64,000 nt of DNA. Source: CBDBON01 sp965208395 (lineage in GTDB: Bacteria > Chloroflexota > Dehalococcoidia > Lucifugimonadales > CBDBON01). Shown in pieces: positions 41,808-50,497 of this stretch (the first letter of the stretch is position 1; the number at the start of each line of letters is the position of its first letter). The DNA is taken from positions 186,001 to 250,000 of the forward strand of contig CBDBON010000002.1 in the NCBI GenBank assembly GCA_965208395.1. Reading direction: 5' to 3'. The position numbers were made by a program, and so were the translations under genes. The notes beneath the pieces were generated by a model. That model made no database searches. It was not told the origin of the DNA and saw only the letters and a list, made by a program, of their open reading frames with translations.

Positions 41808-42662
41808 CTAGAGCGTGTCGATGAAGGCTAGCTGCTCTTCGAGCTCTCCGACGGTGCATCTTGTTTCCAGCAGTATGATGGCGTCGAGGCCCTTGACGGC
41901 GCGGTGGAATTCGACCGGCTCAGTGCCGCGTCCGAGTATCTCGTGAGAGTCGGTCCGTCCCCGAACGTCGTAGAGGTAGTTGTCGCTCCAGTGGACGTGC
42001 CGGATCAGGTCTGGCCTCTCCAGGAAGCTGAACAGGACGTCCGGGCGCTGCTCCTCTGGGAACCTGTGGGCGTGGGTGCAGGCGTGGCTGGTGTCCAGGC
42101 AGAGGCCGACGTTGGGCCTGTCGACGTCCTCGCAGAGGCTGATCCACTCCTGCGGATCGATGCCGAAGGAGGCGCTCTGCCGCAACCAGTCGACCTGGTC
42201 GTAAGGGGTGTCGCCGGGGACCGGAGACCAGGTTGCGCCCGAGTTCTCCAGCACGATCTCCTTGCCGCGGGCGGCGGCGAAGTCGGCGATGCGCTGGAAG
42301 GCCTCGACCTGCAGGCCGTAGTCGCCTTCGCGGCCCCGCGTCTGGTCCTCCTCCAGCCTGCGGACATGGCCGAAGTGGATGTTGATCTGCCTGAGATCCG
42401 GGAAGGTTGCGGTCATGTCGACGAAGGCTTCGATGACGCCGATCGAGTGCTCGCGGAACTCCCGGTCGGTCGCGGCTGGGTTGAGCCTGAGGCCGGCTTC
42501 GGTGTAGGGGCCGTGCGCCGTGAGTAACACGCTCTCGTAGGGTCTCATCTGGTCGAGATCGGCTGTATGGGAGCCCTCCACCTTAAGTCCGAGCCGCTCG
42601 ATATCCTCGACCGGATGGTGCATCATCGCCGAGAGCGGCGGCCGTTTTATTGCGACTGGCAT
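41808..42662 (-). CDS. TIM-barrel protein, xylose isomerase/AP endonuclease-2-like
   Basis: 284 residues from ATG 42662, two bases after the gamma-glutamyltransferase stop; longer in-frame forms run into that gene and are not real. The beta/alpha barrel with metal-site signatures (QINIHFGHVRRLEED, EIVLENSGATWSP, VGLCLDTSHACTHAH, HVHWSDNYL, ILLETR) resembles the sugar phosphate isomerase/endonuclease IV superfamily. Substrate unknown. Last gene of an operon with a phytoene-desaturase-like oxidoreductase and gamma-glutamyltransferase. Confidence 0.78.
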   Translation of the reverse strand: MPVAIKRPPLSAMMHHPVEDIERLGLKVEGSHTADLDQMRPYESVLLTAHGPYTEAGLRLNPAATDREFREHSIGVIEAFVDMTATFPDLRQINIHFGHVRRLEEDQTRGREGDYGLQVEAFQRIADFAAARGKEIVLENSGATWSPVPGDTPYDQVDWLRQSASFGIDPQEWISLCEDVDRPNVGLCLDTSHACTHAHRFPEEQRPDVLFSFLERPDLIRHVHWSDNYLYDVRGRTDSHEILGRGTEPVEFHRAVKGLDAIILLETRCTVGELEEQLAFIDTL

Positions 42663-42664
42663 CG

Positions 42665-44401
42665 CTAGTAGCCTCTTGCTTCGTCGGGACCGGTGGGTTG
42701 GACTCCGGCGTGGAGGAGGCCGGTGACGGGGTCGATCATGACGCCGCGTGGTCTGGAAAAACCTCCGCCGGTGGCGGGCTCGGGGACGACCTCCACGTTG
42801 TGGCCCATGCGGGACAACGCCTCGACGGTCTGCGGGTCGATCCGGTGGTCGACGAAGGTCTCCCGCTCGGCGGCGTCGACGCTGGGCGCCGTGATCGCCT
42901 CCTGCATGCTCATCCCGAAGTCGACCACGTTGGAGATGACGTGGGCGATGCGGCAGATGATCCTGCGGCCGCCTGGCGCTCCGACGGTGAGGAAGGGCTT
43001 CCCGTCCCTGAGCAGCAGCACGGGGCCCATGTTGTTCATTCCGCGCTTGTACCCGGCGATCGAGTTCGCGGCGCCGGGCATCGGGTTGAAGACGACCATG
43101 CCGTTGGTGAGGAGCACGCCGGTGCCGGGCACGACGACGCCGGAGCCGAAGCCTCCCACCGCGGTCTGCGTGCAGGCGACCATGTTCCTGTCGCGGTCGA
43201 TGACGCTGAGGTGGGTGGTGCAGTCGCCCTCGCTGGGAGGCGACGCCGTGGCGGCGCGCTCCGGCCGAGACTGCGGATCGTAGCGCCAGGGATCGTGCAG
43301 GGGGCTGTCGGCGTAGGCGACCCACGGCTGAAGCTCGCGCTCGTCCTCCAGCGCGGCTGATTCCGGGTCGATGGACCGGGCGATCTCCCGCGCGTACTCG
43401 GGGGAGAGGATGCCGTCGAGCGGCACCGGGCCGAAGTCGGGGTCTCCGACGAAGCTGTAGCGGTCGGCGAAGGCGTGTCTTGCCGCCTCCGTGTACAGGT
43501 GCAGGTGCTCCGTGGAGGCGTGGTCCAGACGGCGAAGATCGAAGCTCTCCAGGGTGTTGAGGATCTCCAGGTGCGTTATCGTGCCGGCCGGCACGGGGGA
43601 GCCGAGCAGCTCGTACCCCCTGTAGGAGGTGCTTACCGGCTCGAGCACCTGCGCCTCGTAGTCGGCGAGGTCCTGCGCGCTGAGGACGCCGCCGTTCTTC
43701 CTCATCTCCTCGTCGATCACGGCAGCGACCTCTCCGCGGTGGAGGGCGTCCTTCCCCTCCCTGCCGATCCTTTCTAGGGTGTCGGCCAGGTCCCGCTGGA
43801 CGACCTTCGCGCGGGGCGACGGAGGGTATCCGTCCGGCAGGAAGATGCTCGCGCCCTCGCCGTACCGGACCAGGTTCGGCATGTACGTGGCGATCATCAG
43901 GCGGGTGGTGGGGTCGGCCTCGAACCCCTCCCTGGCGTAGTGGACCGCTGGCTCCAACAGCTGCTCCAGAGGGAGGACGCCGAACAGCTCGTGGGCGCGG
44001 CACATGCCGGCCGTGATCCCCGGCACGCCCACGGAGCGGTGTCCGACGGCATTGGCGCGCTCCTCTACCTCGTATATGCCGTTGCCCACTACTGTCTGGC
44101 CGACGATGCGGAACATGTCCGCCGTCGCGGCCCTGGGGGCGCGGTGTCCGTAGTCGACGGCGACGGTCCGCCGCTGGTCGGCCATGTGGACGATCATCTG
44201 GCCGTGGCCGGCTATGGAGGAGTTCCACGGCTCGATCACGGCCAGGCAGAAGCCCGTCGCCACGGCGGCGTCGACGGCGTTCCCGCCCCCTTCCAGGATA
44301 TCGACCCCGACCTGGGCGGCGATCGGGTGGGCGGTTGCGACAGCGCCGTTCTCGACGACGACCTCGTCCTTGTCGGGCCGCCAGACGCTGCGCCTCTTCA
44401 A
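42665..44401 (-). CDS. ggt: Gamma-glutamyltransferase family protein
   Basis: 578 residues from TTG 44401, overlapping the upstream stop (TTGA). Autoprocessing nucleophile Thr395 lies in DCTTHLSVIDRDRNM; GSGVVVPGTGVLLTNGMVVFNP and GAPGGRRI are the substrate-binding motifs. The enzyme cleaves gamma-glutamyl compounds such as glutathione. No signal peptide is visible, unlike secreted Ggt. In this window it could also act on gamma-glutamyl amides, but that is speculation. Confidence 0.85.
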   Translation of the reverse strand: MKRRSVWRPDKDEVVVENGAVATAHPIAAQVGVDILEGGGNAVDAAVATGFCLAVIEPWNSSIAGHGQMIVHMADQRRTVAVDYGHRAPRAATADMFRIVGQTVVGNGIYEVEERANAVGHRSVGVPGITAGMCRAHELFGVLPLEQLLEPAVHYAREGFEADPTTRLMIATYMPNLVRYGEGASIFLPDGYPPSPRAKVVQRDLADTLERIGREGKDALHRGEVAAVIDEEMRKNGGVLSAQDLADYEAQVLEPVSTSYRGYELLGSPVPAGTITHLEILNTLESFDLRRLDHASTEHLHLYTEAARHAFADRYSFVGDPDFGPVPLDGILSPEYAREIARSIDPESAALEDERELQPWVAYADSPLHDPWRYDPQSRPERAATASPPSEGDCTTHLSVIDRDRNMVACTQTAVGGFGSGVVVPGTGVLLTNGMVVFNPMPGAANSIAGYKRGMNNMGPVLLLRDGKPFLTVGAPGGRRIICRIAHVISNVVDFGMSMQEAITAPSVDAAERETFVDHRIDPQTVEALSRMGHNVEVVPEPATGGGFSRPRGVMIDPVTGLLHAGVQPTGPDEARGY

Positions 44402-45945
44402 CGGCCCAGCTCCTCCAGCACGACGTGGGCGGCGTTGTGCCCGGGCGCGCCCGTCACCTCGCCCCCCGGATGAGTGCCGGCACCGCACAGGTAGAGACCC
44501 TCGACGGGCGTCCGGTAGTCGGACCAGCCCGGCAGCGGCCGGCGCGACATCATCTGCTGGGGCACCATGTCCAGGTGCCTTATGTTGCCGTCCGTCAGGC
44601 CGATGCGCTCCTCGATGTCCTCGGGTGTCAGCAGCGTCCAGTCGATGATGGCGTCCCTGAAGTTGGGGGCGTACTTGCAGACCTCGTCGATGAGCCGCTC
44701 CCCGAGCTGCTGTCGTGCCTCCGACCATGAACCGTCCCGGACATGGGGAGGTAGGAAATAGACCCACATCGACAGCACGTGGCGTCCCTCCGGCGCGACC
44801 GTCTTGTCGTACACGGAGGGGATCTGGACCTGGATGATCGGCGTCTCGGGGATCCGGCCGTTTTTGGCGTCGTTCCAGCTGTTCTCGCACTGCTCCACGG
44901 TGGGGCAGAGGCTGATCATGGCGAGGTGCTCCGGGTTGTACTCGGAGCCCAGGTGGCCGGAGAAGTCGGGTAGCTCCCTCAGGGAGCAGAGGAACTTGGC
45001 GGACGCCGACTGCGTCTTCAGCGCCCTGACCTCGTCGACGAACTCCTCGTCGAGGCCGGCTCCGTCCAAGAGCTTCAGGAAGGTGCGCTTCGGGTCCGCG
45101 TTTGACAGGACGACGTCGGCGTCGACCACCTCTCCATCGACGAGCTCGACGCCCGAGGCCCTGCCGTTGGAGGTCAGTATGCGGCTCACCTCGGCTCCCG
45201 TCCTGATCGACACGCCCGCCGCCGCGGCGGAGCGCGCCAGCGACTGGGTGATGGAGCCCATGCCGCCGCGGACGATGCCGTAGTTCTCGGTGTCCTCGCG
45301 GAATGCGCTGTACCTGTAGAGCGCGGCGATGTAGGCGCTGCCCGGCGCGCTTATGTCGCCCATGTCCAGTGCGCCCGTACTCACCGTCGCCCTGACCTCG
45401 TTGGAGACGAAGTAGCGGTCGATCAGGTCCCTGAGCGGGACGGTCAGCAGCGTCTCGAGCAGCTCCTCCTCTCCCTCCTGGCGGAACCTCTCCGTCAGCT
45501 CGGCGAGCGAGGGAGGAGGGCCTAGGTAGTAGTCGCTTAGGATGCGGACGGCGCGGTGCCACAGGTCGGCCCATTCGAGCCAGGCCTCGGCATCCTGAGG
45601 CGAGAGGGCGCGGAGCTCCTCGGCCGTCTTCTCGTCGTCGTGCCAGAGCGTGAGCGCCTTTCCGTTGGGGAAGGGATGCACGCGGGACGGGTCGATGGGG
45701 TAGACGTGGAAGCCGTGCCTCCGCAGCTCTAGGTCGTCGATCACCTTCTGCTGGAGGATGTGGCAGACGTAGGAGCAGGTGGATATCCTGTAGCCGGGGA
45801 ACCACTCCTCGGTCACGGCGGCGCCCCCTACGACGTCCCTCCGCTCCAGCACCTGGACGTCTAGGCCGGCCCGTCCGAGGTAGCCCGCGGCGACCAGCCC
45901 GTTGTGCCCGGCGCCGACGATAACGACCCTCGTCCTCTCGGCCAT
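44398..45945 (-). CDS. FAD-dependent oxidoreductase, phytoene desaturase/PYROXD2-like
   Basis: 515 residues. FAD-binding motif VVIVGAGHNGLVAAGYLGRAGL at residues 7-28, LERRDVVGGAAVTEE, and C-terminal GLYLCGAGTHPGGEVTGAPGHNAA. The group is called NAD(P)/FAD-dependent oxidoreductase, CrtI-like; the sequence resembles the PYROXD2 branch, and no carotenoid genes are near. First gene of a three-gene operon; GGAGGGAG precedes the ATG. Confidence 0.85.
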   Translation of the reverse strand: MAERTRVVIVGAGHNGLVAAGYLGRAGLDVQVLERRDVVGGAAVTEEWFPGYRISTCSYVCHILQQKVIDDLELRRHGFHVYPIDPSRVHPFPNGKALTLWHDDEKTAEELRALSPQDAEAWLEWADLWHRAVRILSDYYLGPPPSLAELTERFRQEGEEELLETLLTVPLRDLIDRYFVSNEVRATVSTGALDMGDISAPGSAYIAALYRYSAFREDTENYGIVRGGMGSITQSLARSAAAAGVSIRTGAEVSRILTSNGRASGVELVDGEVVDADVVLSNADPKRTFLKLLDGAGLDEEFVDEVRALKTQSASAKFLCSLRELPDFSGHLGSEYNPEHLAMISLCPTVEQCENSWNDAKNGRIPETPIIQVQIPSVYDKTVAPEGRHVLSMWVYFLPPHVRDGSWSEARQQLGERLIDEVCKYAPNFRDAIIDWTLLTPEDIEERIGLTDGNIRHLDMVPQQMMSRRPLPGWSDYRTPVEGLYLCGAGTHPGGEVTGAPGHNAAHVVLEELGR

Positions 45946-46023
45946 CTCAAGCTCCCTCCATCTGAGTCCCTGCGGCGCTTGCAGACTAAGGCGCGCGGCG
46001 AGCGCGTGTCAACCTCCGGCATC

Positions 46024-46032
46024 TGATATAAT
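46024..46032 (+). promoter_or_regulatory. Extended -10 promoter for the LLM enzyme
   Basis: TGATATAAT is an extended -10 (TG-N-TATAAT), 54 bases before TTG 46086. No matching -35 is evident, as expected for extended -10 promoters. Confidence 0.6.
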
Positions 46033-46085
46033 CGCGCACCGAGACGGGCCCCCGCGCCGTCAATATGAGAACGGAGGAATCCCAG

Positions 46086-47243
46086 TTGCGCTTCGGACTC
46101 TTCATGATGCCCGCGCACGATATCAGGGACAACCCGACGCTCGCCTTCGAGCGCGACCTGCAGCTCATCGAGTATACGGAGAGCCTCGGATTCGACGAGT
46201 TCTGGGTCGGGGAGCACCACTCCGGCGGATGGGAGACGATTCCCGCACCGGATATTTTTCTAGCTGCGGCCGCGTCCAGGACCAAGAGGATCCGGCTGGG
46301 CACGGCGGTGATCAACCTGCCCTACCACCACCCGTTCCACGTCGCAGAGCGCATGGCCTTTCTCGACCATCTGACCTACGGTCGGCTGATGCTGGGCTGC
46401 GGCCCCGGGGTGCTGGGGCCGGACATGCAGCTCTTCGATCTGAATCCCCGGGAGTTGAGGCCGATGATGAACGAGTCGGTCGACATCATCCTGAAGCTCT
46501 ACCGGGAGGACGGGCTCGTCTACCACGAGGGAGACTACTGGAAGATAGACGGGATGGAGGTGCAGATCAAGTCGTACCAGCAGCCGCACCTGCCGGTCTA
46601 CCTGACGAGCTCCGGCAGCGGCAACAGCGTCCGGGTGGCGGCGGAGCGCGGCCTTCCGCTCATATCGGCGGTGTTCACCCTCCCGAACGCGATGCCCCTG
46701 GGCAAGCAGTGGGACACCTACGAGCAGGTTGCCAACGAGCACGGACACCAGGTAGACCGGAACGACTGGAGTCTCGGCAACATCCCGGTCTACGTGGCCG
46801 AGACGAACGAGCAGGCGTTCGAGGACATCTCAGCCGGTGCGATGCACGAGATCACGTCGTACCCGTTCAAGGGCGGGGGGAAGTCGACGTACGAGGCCTA
46901 TCCGGGCCAGCCGGAGGAGGAGATAACCTTCGAGCAGATAGTGAACCAGCGCAGGTGGATCATCGGCGACCCTGACCACTGCATAGCTCAGATCAAGGCG
47001 TTGCAGGAGGACAGCGGCGGCTTCGGCGCGCTGCTCATGCTTACGCTCGAATGGACCTCCACCGAGAGGTGGTATAAGTCGCTGGAGCTGTTCGCGCGGT
47101 ACGTGATGCCGCAGTTCAAGGGCAGCCTCAAGGGCATAACCAACTCGTACGAGCGCATGGTGGAGGACGCGAAACACGGGAGGTTGCCCAGCTCGCGGTC
47201 GGAGCGCGTCCTGGCCCCAACCGACCGGGGGCAGGCCCGGTAG
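46086..47243 (+). CDS. LLM class flavin-dependent oxidoreductase
   Basis: 385 residues from TTG 46086, chosen because GGAGG (46073-46077) sits eight bases before it and the protein then opens MRFGLFMMPAHD as the family does; an ATG at 46065 lacks a ribosome site. Bacterial luciferase-like barrel with EFWVGEHHSGGWET, RIRLGTAVINLPYHHPFHVAER, GRLMLGCGPGVLGPDM. These FMN monooxygenases act on organosulfur or hydrocarbon compounds; substrate unknown. First gene of a run with an SDR and a small protein. Confidence 0.87.
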   Translation: MRFGLFMMPAHDIRDNPTLAFERDLQLIEYTESLGFDEFWVGEHHSGGWETIPAPDIFLAAAASRTKRIRLGTAVINLPYHHPFHVAERMAFLDHLTYGRLMLGCGPGVLGPDMQLFDLNPRELRPMMNESVDIILKLYREDGLVYHEGDYWKIDGMEVQIKSYQQPHLPVYLTSSGSGNSVRVAAERGLPLISAVFTLPNAMPLGKQWDTYEQVANEHGHQVDRNDWSLGNIPVYVAETNEQAFEDISAGAMHEITSYPFKGGGKSTYEAYPGQPEEEITFEQIVNQRRWIIGDPDHCIAQIKALQEDSGGFGALLMLTLEWTSTERWYKSLELFARYVMPQFKGSLKGITNSYERMVEDAKHGRLPSSRSERVLAPTDRGQAR

Positions 47244-47274
47244 CGCGGCGAGCGGCACAGGAGGGAGGCTGACG

Positions 47275-48087
47275 ATGGGCGAGCTGGACGGCAAGGTGGC
47301 GATAGTGACCGGCGCGGGGAGGCTGCGCGGGATAGGGCGAGGAGCGGCGATTGCCTTCGCCAGGCTCGGCGCCGACGTCGTATTGACCGGGACGGGGCGG
47401 GACCCGTCCACCTTCCCTCCCGACGAGAAGGAGGTCGGCTGGCGCGACATCGAGAGCTCGGCCGAGCAGGTCCGCGCGCTTGGGGCGCGGGCGCTGCCTC
47501 TGGTCGTGGACGTGGCGGACGAGGCGTCGGTGGACGCGATGGTCTCGCGGACGTTGGAGGAGTTCGGCAGGATCGACATCCTGGTGAACAATGCCGCCTA
47601 CGCCCGGGGCCCCGACCGGGTGCCGCTGCTGGAGCTCGATCCGGCGATCCTCCAGAAGGTTGTCGACGTGAAGATCAGGGGCACCTTCCTGTGCAGCAAG
47701 GCTGTGGCGAGGGTTCTCATCGAGCAGGGCGACGGCGGGAAGATCGTCAACGTCTCCTCCGGCGCCGGCAAGAGGGGCGGCGCGAACGCGCTGGCATACA
47801 ACGCAGCCTGCTTCGCCCAGGTGGGGATGACTCAGTCGCTCGCCGCCGAGTTGGGCCCGCACCGAATCAACGTCAACTGCGTCTGCCCCGGAGCGGTGGA
47901 CACGTCGAGGGTCGACGACATAGGCCGCAGCGAGGCCTGGGAGACGATCGCCCAGAACACCCCGATCAGGAGGACGGGCACCGACGATGAGGTCGGGGCG
48001 ATCATCGTGCACCTCTGCACCGAGGCCACGTCCTGGATCACCGGCCAGTCGATCAACGTCGACGGCGGCGGGATCATGGAGCACTAG
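47275..48087 (+). CDS. SDR family protein lacking the catalytic lysine
   Basis: 270 residues. The cofactor motif is GAGRLRGIGRG (residues 13-23), and the NNA and VNVSSGAG motifs are present. At the active site, however, the usual YxxxK reads YNAAC (about 47797-47811), so the lysine that lowers the tyrosine pKa is replaced by cysteine; the next residues (FAQVG) and the C-terminal GGG tail are normal. It may be a non-catalytic or altered member. Positioned 31 bases after the LLM gene, apparently in an operon with it. Confidence 0.82.
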   Translation: MGELDGKVAIVTGAGRLRGIGRGAAIAFARLGADVVLTGTGRDPSTFPPDEKEVGWRDIESSAEQVRALGARALPLVVDVADEASVDAMVSRTLEEFGRIDILVNNAAYARGPDRVPLLELDPAILQKVVDVKIRGTFLCSKAVARVLIEQGDGGKIVNVSSGAGKRGGANALAYNAACFAQVGMTQSLAAELGPHRINVNCVCPGAVDTSRVDDIGRSEAWETIAQNTPIRRTGTDDEVGAIIVHLCTEATSWITGQSINVDGGGIMEH

Positions 48088-48101
48088 TGGAAGGGAGACA
48101 A

Positions 48102-48446
48102 GTGACCATCGCGGCCACCCGCCTCAAACTGCGCAACCATCTGCAGATTAGGCGCTTCCTCCAGATACACGGGGAGGTAGAACGTCAAGCGAGAACCGCG
48201 CCCGGCCTGATCGACTACAGGGTCAGAGCCGACTTTCTGCGGTTGCGATTTCGCACGCTGTCCGTCTGGGAATCGGACAGCTCCCTCGATGCCTTCGTGA
48301 GGGTCGGCGCTCACCGCGACGCGATGAACACGTTCGACGAGATCGCCGTCCGCGGCGAGTCGGCCTTCGTCAGGTGGATGGCAGCCGACGCGCTGCTGCC
48401 CACTTGGGAGGAGGCCGCCGGGAGGCTGGCCGGCGCGGTTGGATAG
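48102..48446 (+). CDS. Small DUF3291-like protein
   Basis: About 114 residues from GTG 48102 (AAGGGAG four bases before it); a GTG at 48087 overlapping the SDR stop is the alternative. The pattern of a dimeric alpha-beta-barrel protein is suggested by FLQIHGEVERQARTAPGLIDYRVRADFLRLRFRTLSVWESDSSLDAFVRVGAHRDAM. That is the DUF3291/antibiotic-biosynthesis-monooxygenase-like fold, but the family assignment is tentative. It ends the LLM-SDR run. Confidence 0.6.
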   Translation: MTIAATRLKLRNHLQIRRFLQIHGEVERQARTAPGLIDYRVRADFLRLRFRTLSVWESDSSLDAFVRVGAHRDAMNTFDEIAVRGESAFVRWMAADALLPTWEEAAGRLAGAVG

Positions 48447-48481
48447 GCCGCTCGCCGGTATTACGTTGCGGAGGTGACCGG

Positions 48482-49969
48482 TCAGATGAATTTGGCCTGG
48501 TGGCGGGGGGCGCCGGCGTAGTCGACGTAGACGGTGATGACCTCGCTGAAGAACTCCACCGCGGCCACTCCCTGCTCCCTGTGGCCTACCCCCGAGGACT
48601 TGAGGCCGCCGAAGGGCAGGTGGACCTCGCCGCCCAGCGTAGGCGAGTTGATGTGCACCATCCCCGTCTCCACGGTGTTGACGTACTCGAAGGCCTGGGC
48701 CAGGTCCCTGGTGTAGACGGAGGAGGATAGGCCGAACTCGACGCTGTTGGAGATGCTCACCGCGTCCCTCAGGTCCTTCGCCCTGAAGACGGTCAGCACC
48801 GGCCCGAATATCTCCTCTTGGGCGATGCGCATCGACGGGTCGACGTCGGTGAAGATGGTCGGCTCGACGTAGTAGCCGTCGTCGTAGATGCCGCCCGACA
48901 GGGTGTTGCCGCCGTAGACGAGACGCGCGCCCTCCTCCGCTCCGACCCCGATGTAGCCGGTCACGGTGTCGAGCTGCGACTGGCTCGCGAGGGGGCTGAC
49001 GTCTACGTCGGGGTCCAGCCCGTTGCCAATCTTCAGATCGGCAGTCCTGGCGACGAGCTGCTCCATGAACTCGTCGTAGATGGGCTCCTCGACGATCACC
49101 CGGCTGGTCGCGGTGCACCGCTGGCCGGTCGAGCCGAAGGCGCCCTGGACGATGCCGCCCAGCGCCTTGTCGAGGTCGGCGTCGGCGAGGAGGATGACGG
49201 CGTTCTTGCCGCCCATCTCGCACTGCACCTTCTTGAGGCTTCGCGCCCCGTCGGCGTAGATGCCGGTACCGATCTCGGTGGAGCCCGTGAAGGATATGCC
49301 CTTGACGTCCGGGCTCTCCACGAAGACGCGCCCCACGGATGAGCCGGGGCCGGTGACGAGGTTCAGGACACCGGGCGGCAGCCCGGCCTCCTCGAAGATC
49401 TGGACCAGCTTGACGGCCGTGGCGGGCGTCGAGGAGGCGGGCTTGAACACCAGCGTGTTGCCGCATATGAGCGCGGGGGCGATCTTCCAGGCGGGAATGG
49501 CGAGAGGGAAGTTCCACGGCGTGATGATCGCCACGACGCCGACGGGCCTCCTCACCGTGTAGGCGATGGTGCTGGGCAGCTCGGAAGGGGTGGTGTATCC
49601 GAACATCCGCCGGCCCTCCCCGGCCGCGTACTCGATGATGTTCATCGCCCGCCTGACCTCGCCCATCGCGTCGGCGATCGGCTTGCCCTCCTCTAGCGTG
49701 ATCGTTCGAGCGATCTCGTCGGCGCGGCGTTCGAGAAGGTCGAGCGCCCTGAACAGCACCGCTGCCCTCGAGGGTGCGGGAGTGTCGGCCCAGACGCCGA
49801 GGGCTGCCGACGCGGCGGCGACCGCGTCGCGGGCGTCCGCCCCGGTCGAGGACTGGAACTCGCCGAGCGCCTGGCTCTTGCTGGCGGGGTTGGTGATCGT
49901 GTAGGTGGCGCCGCCGGCGGACGGTACCCACCGGCCGCCGATGTAGTTGTTGTGGGTCTCGATCTCCAT
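48482..49969 (-). CDS. Aldehyde dehydrogenase family protein
   Basis: 495 residues from the ATG in MEIETHNNYIGGRW (GGGAGCA upstream); longer in-frame forms start in the leader. NAD site PWNFP (152-156) and GSTEIG; catalytic Glu251 (EMGGKN) and Cys285 (GQRCTATSR). Of the succinate-semialdehyde/lactaldehyde-like ALDH group; substrate unknown. Convergent with the LLM-SDR run, monocistronic. Confidence 0.9.
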   Translation of the reverse strand: MEIETHNNYIGGRWVPSAGGATYTITNPASKSQALGEFQSSTGADARDAVAAASAALGVWADTPAPSRAAVLFRALDLLERRADEIARTITLEEGKPIADAMGEVRRAMNIIEYAAGEGRRMFGYTTPSELPSTIAYTVRRPVGVVAIITPWNFPLAIPAWKIAPALICGNTLVFKPASSTPATAVKLVQIFEEAGLPPGVLNLVTGPGSSVGRVFVESPDVKGISFTGSTEIGTGIYADGARSLKKVQCEMGGKNAVILLADADLDKALGGIVQGAFGSTGQRCTATSRVIVEEPIYDEFMEQLVARTADLKIGNGLDPDVDVSPLASQSQLDTVTGYIGVGAEEGARLVYGGNTLSGGIYDDGYYVEPTIFTDVDPSMRIAQEEIFGPVLTVFRAKDLRDAVSISNSVEFGLSSSVYTRDLAQAFEYVNTVETGMVHINSPTLGGEVHLPFGGLKSSGVGHREQGVAAVEFFSEVITVYVDYAGAPRHQAKFI

Positions 49970-50063
49970 GGCTGCTCCCGGCCCGTGCATACAGGTGCGT
50001 CGGGCTCGCGCAAGACTATCACCGGCGTGTACGCCGGGCAAGATCGGAAGTGAAGAGACAGGG

Positions 50064-50080
50064 GAGGGGTGTGCATAATT
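50064..50080. repeat. 17-base flank sequence, left arm
   Basis: Its reverse complement matches 54796-54812 at 16 of 17 positions (AATTATGCAC-R-CCCCTC), so the low-GC island 50.1-54.8 kb is bracketed by an inverted pair. Whether this marks element ends is undecided. Confidence 0.4.
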
Positions 50081-50207
50081 GGAAAGCGAACAAACGAGTC
50101 TTGGGAAAAGCGCGGAGTGGGACACGTAGCTGAGGGTCGTTGCTTTGACTCTTGTCGGCTGACTAACCCCTGACAGCAGGAGATAATCCCAATTTCAGAA
50201 GCAAGGG

Positions 50208-50405
50208 ATGCACAGAGTGTACAGCTACGAAGTTTACAATCAAGACACAGGTGAGTACGTCCGAGACCTTTGTGTCGATGAGTTGTTTGAGGTTCCAGGC
50301 GAACGAATTGGCTCTATCGTCATGGGAGGCAAGGATGCCCCCGGCACTGTCACCCAGATTTGGCTGAAGCTGGACGAGCATGATGGTTGCTACACAGCCT
50401 GGTAG
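50208..50405 (+). CDS. Small hypothetical protein
   Basis: 65 residues with no recognised motif; the start has only a weak AAGGG site four bases before the ATG. Composition (MHRVYSYEVYNQDTGEYVR...) is protein-like and the base composition is less GC-rich than the surrounding genes. It faces the GmrSD gene tail to tail. May be a real accessory gene of the island, but confidence is low. Confidence 0.4.
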   Translation: MHRVYSYEVYNQDTGEYVRDLCVDELFEVPGERIGSIVMGGKDAPGTVTQIWLKLDEHDGCYTAW

Positions 50406-50497
50406 GGGCTAGGTAGATGTCATGGTGCGGTCCTCGTTGATCCGAACTATGTGACAGCTGAAGGCGTCCATGTCCTTTGCGTGCTCGCCAAACTGTC

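Noticed and set aside
42663..44228. A long open frame extending the TIM-barrel gene upstream
   Set aside because: It overlaps the gamma-glutamyltransferase gene on the same strand out of frame and its residues are arginine/proline rich, typical of a shadow frame in high-GC DNA.
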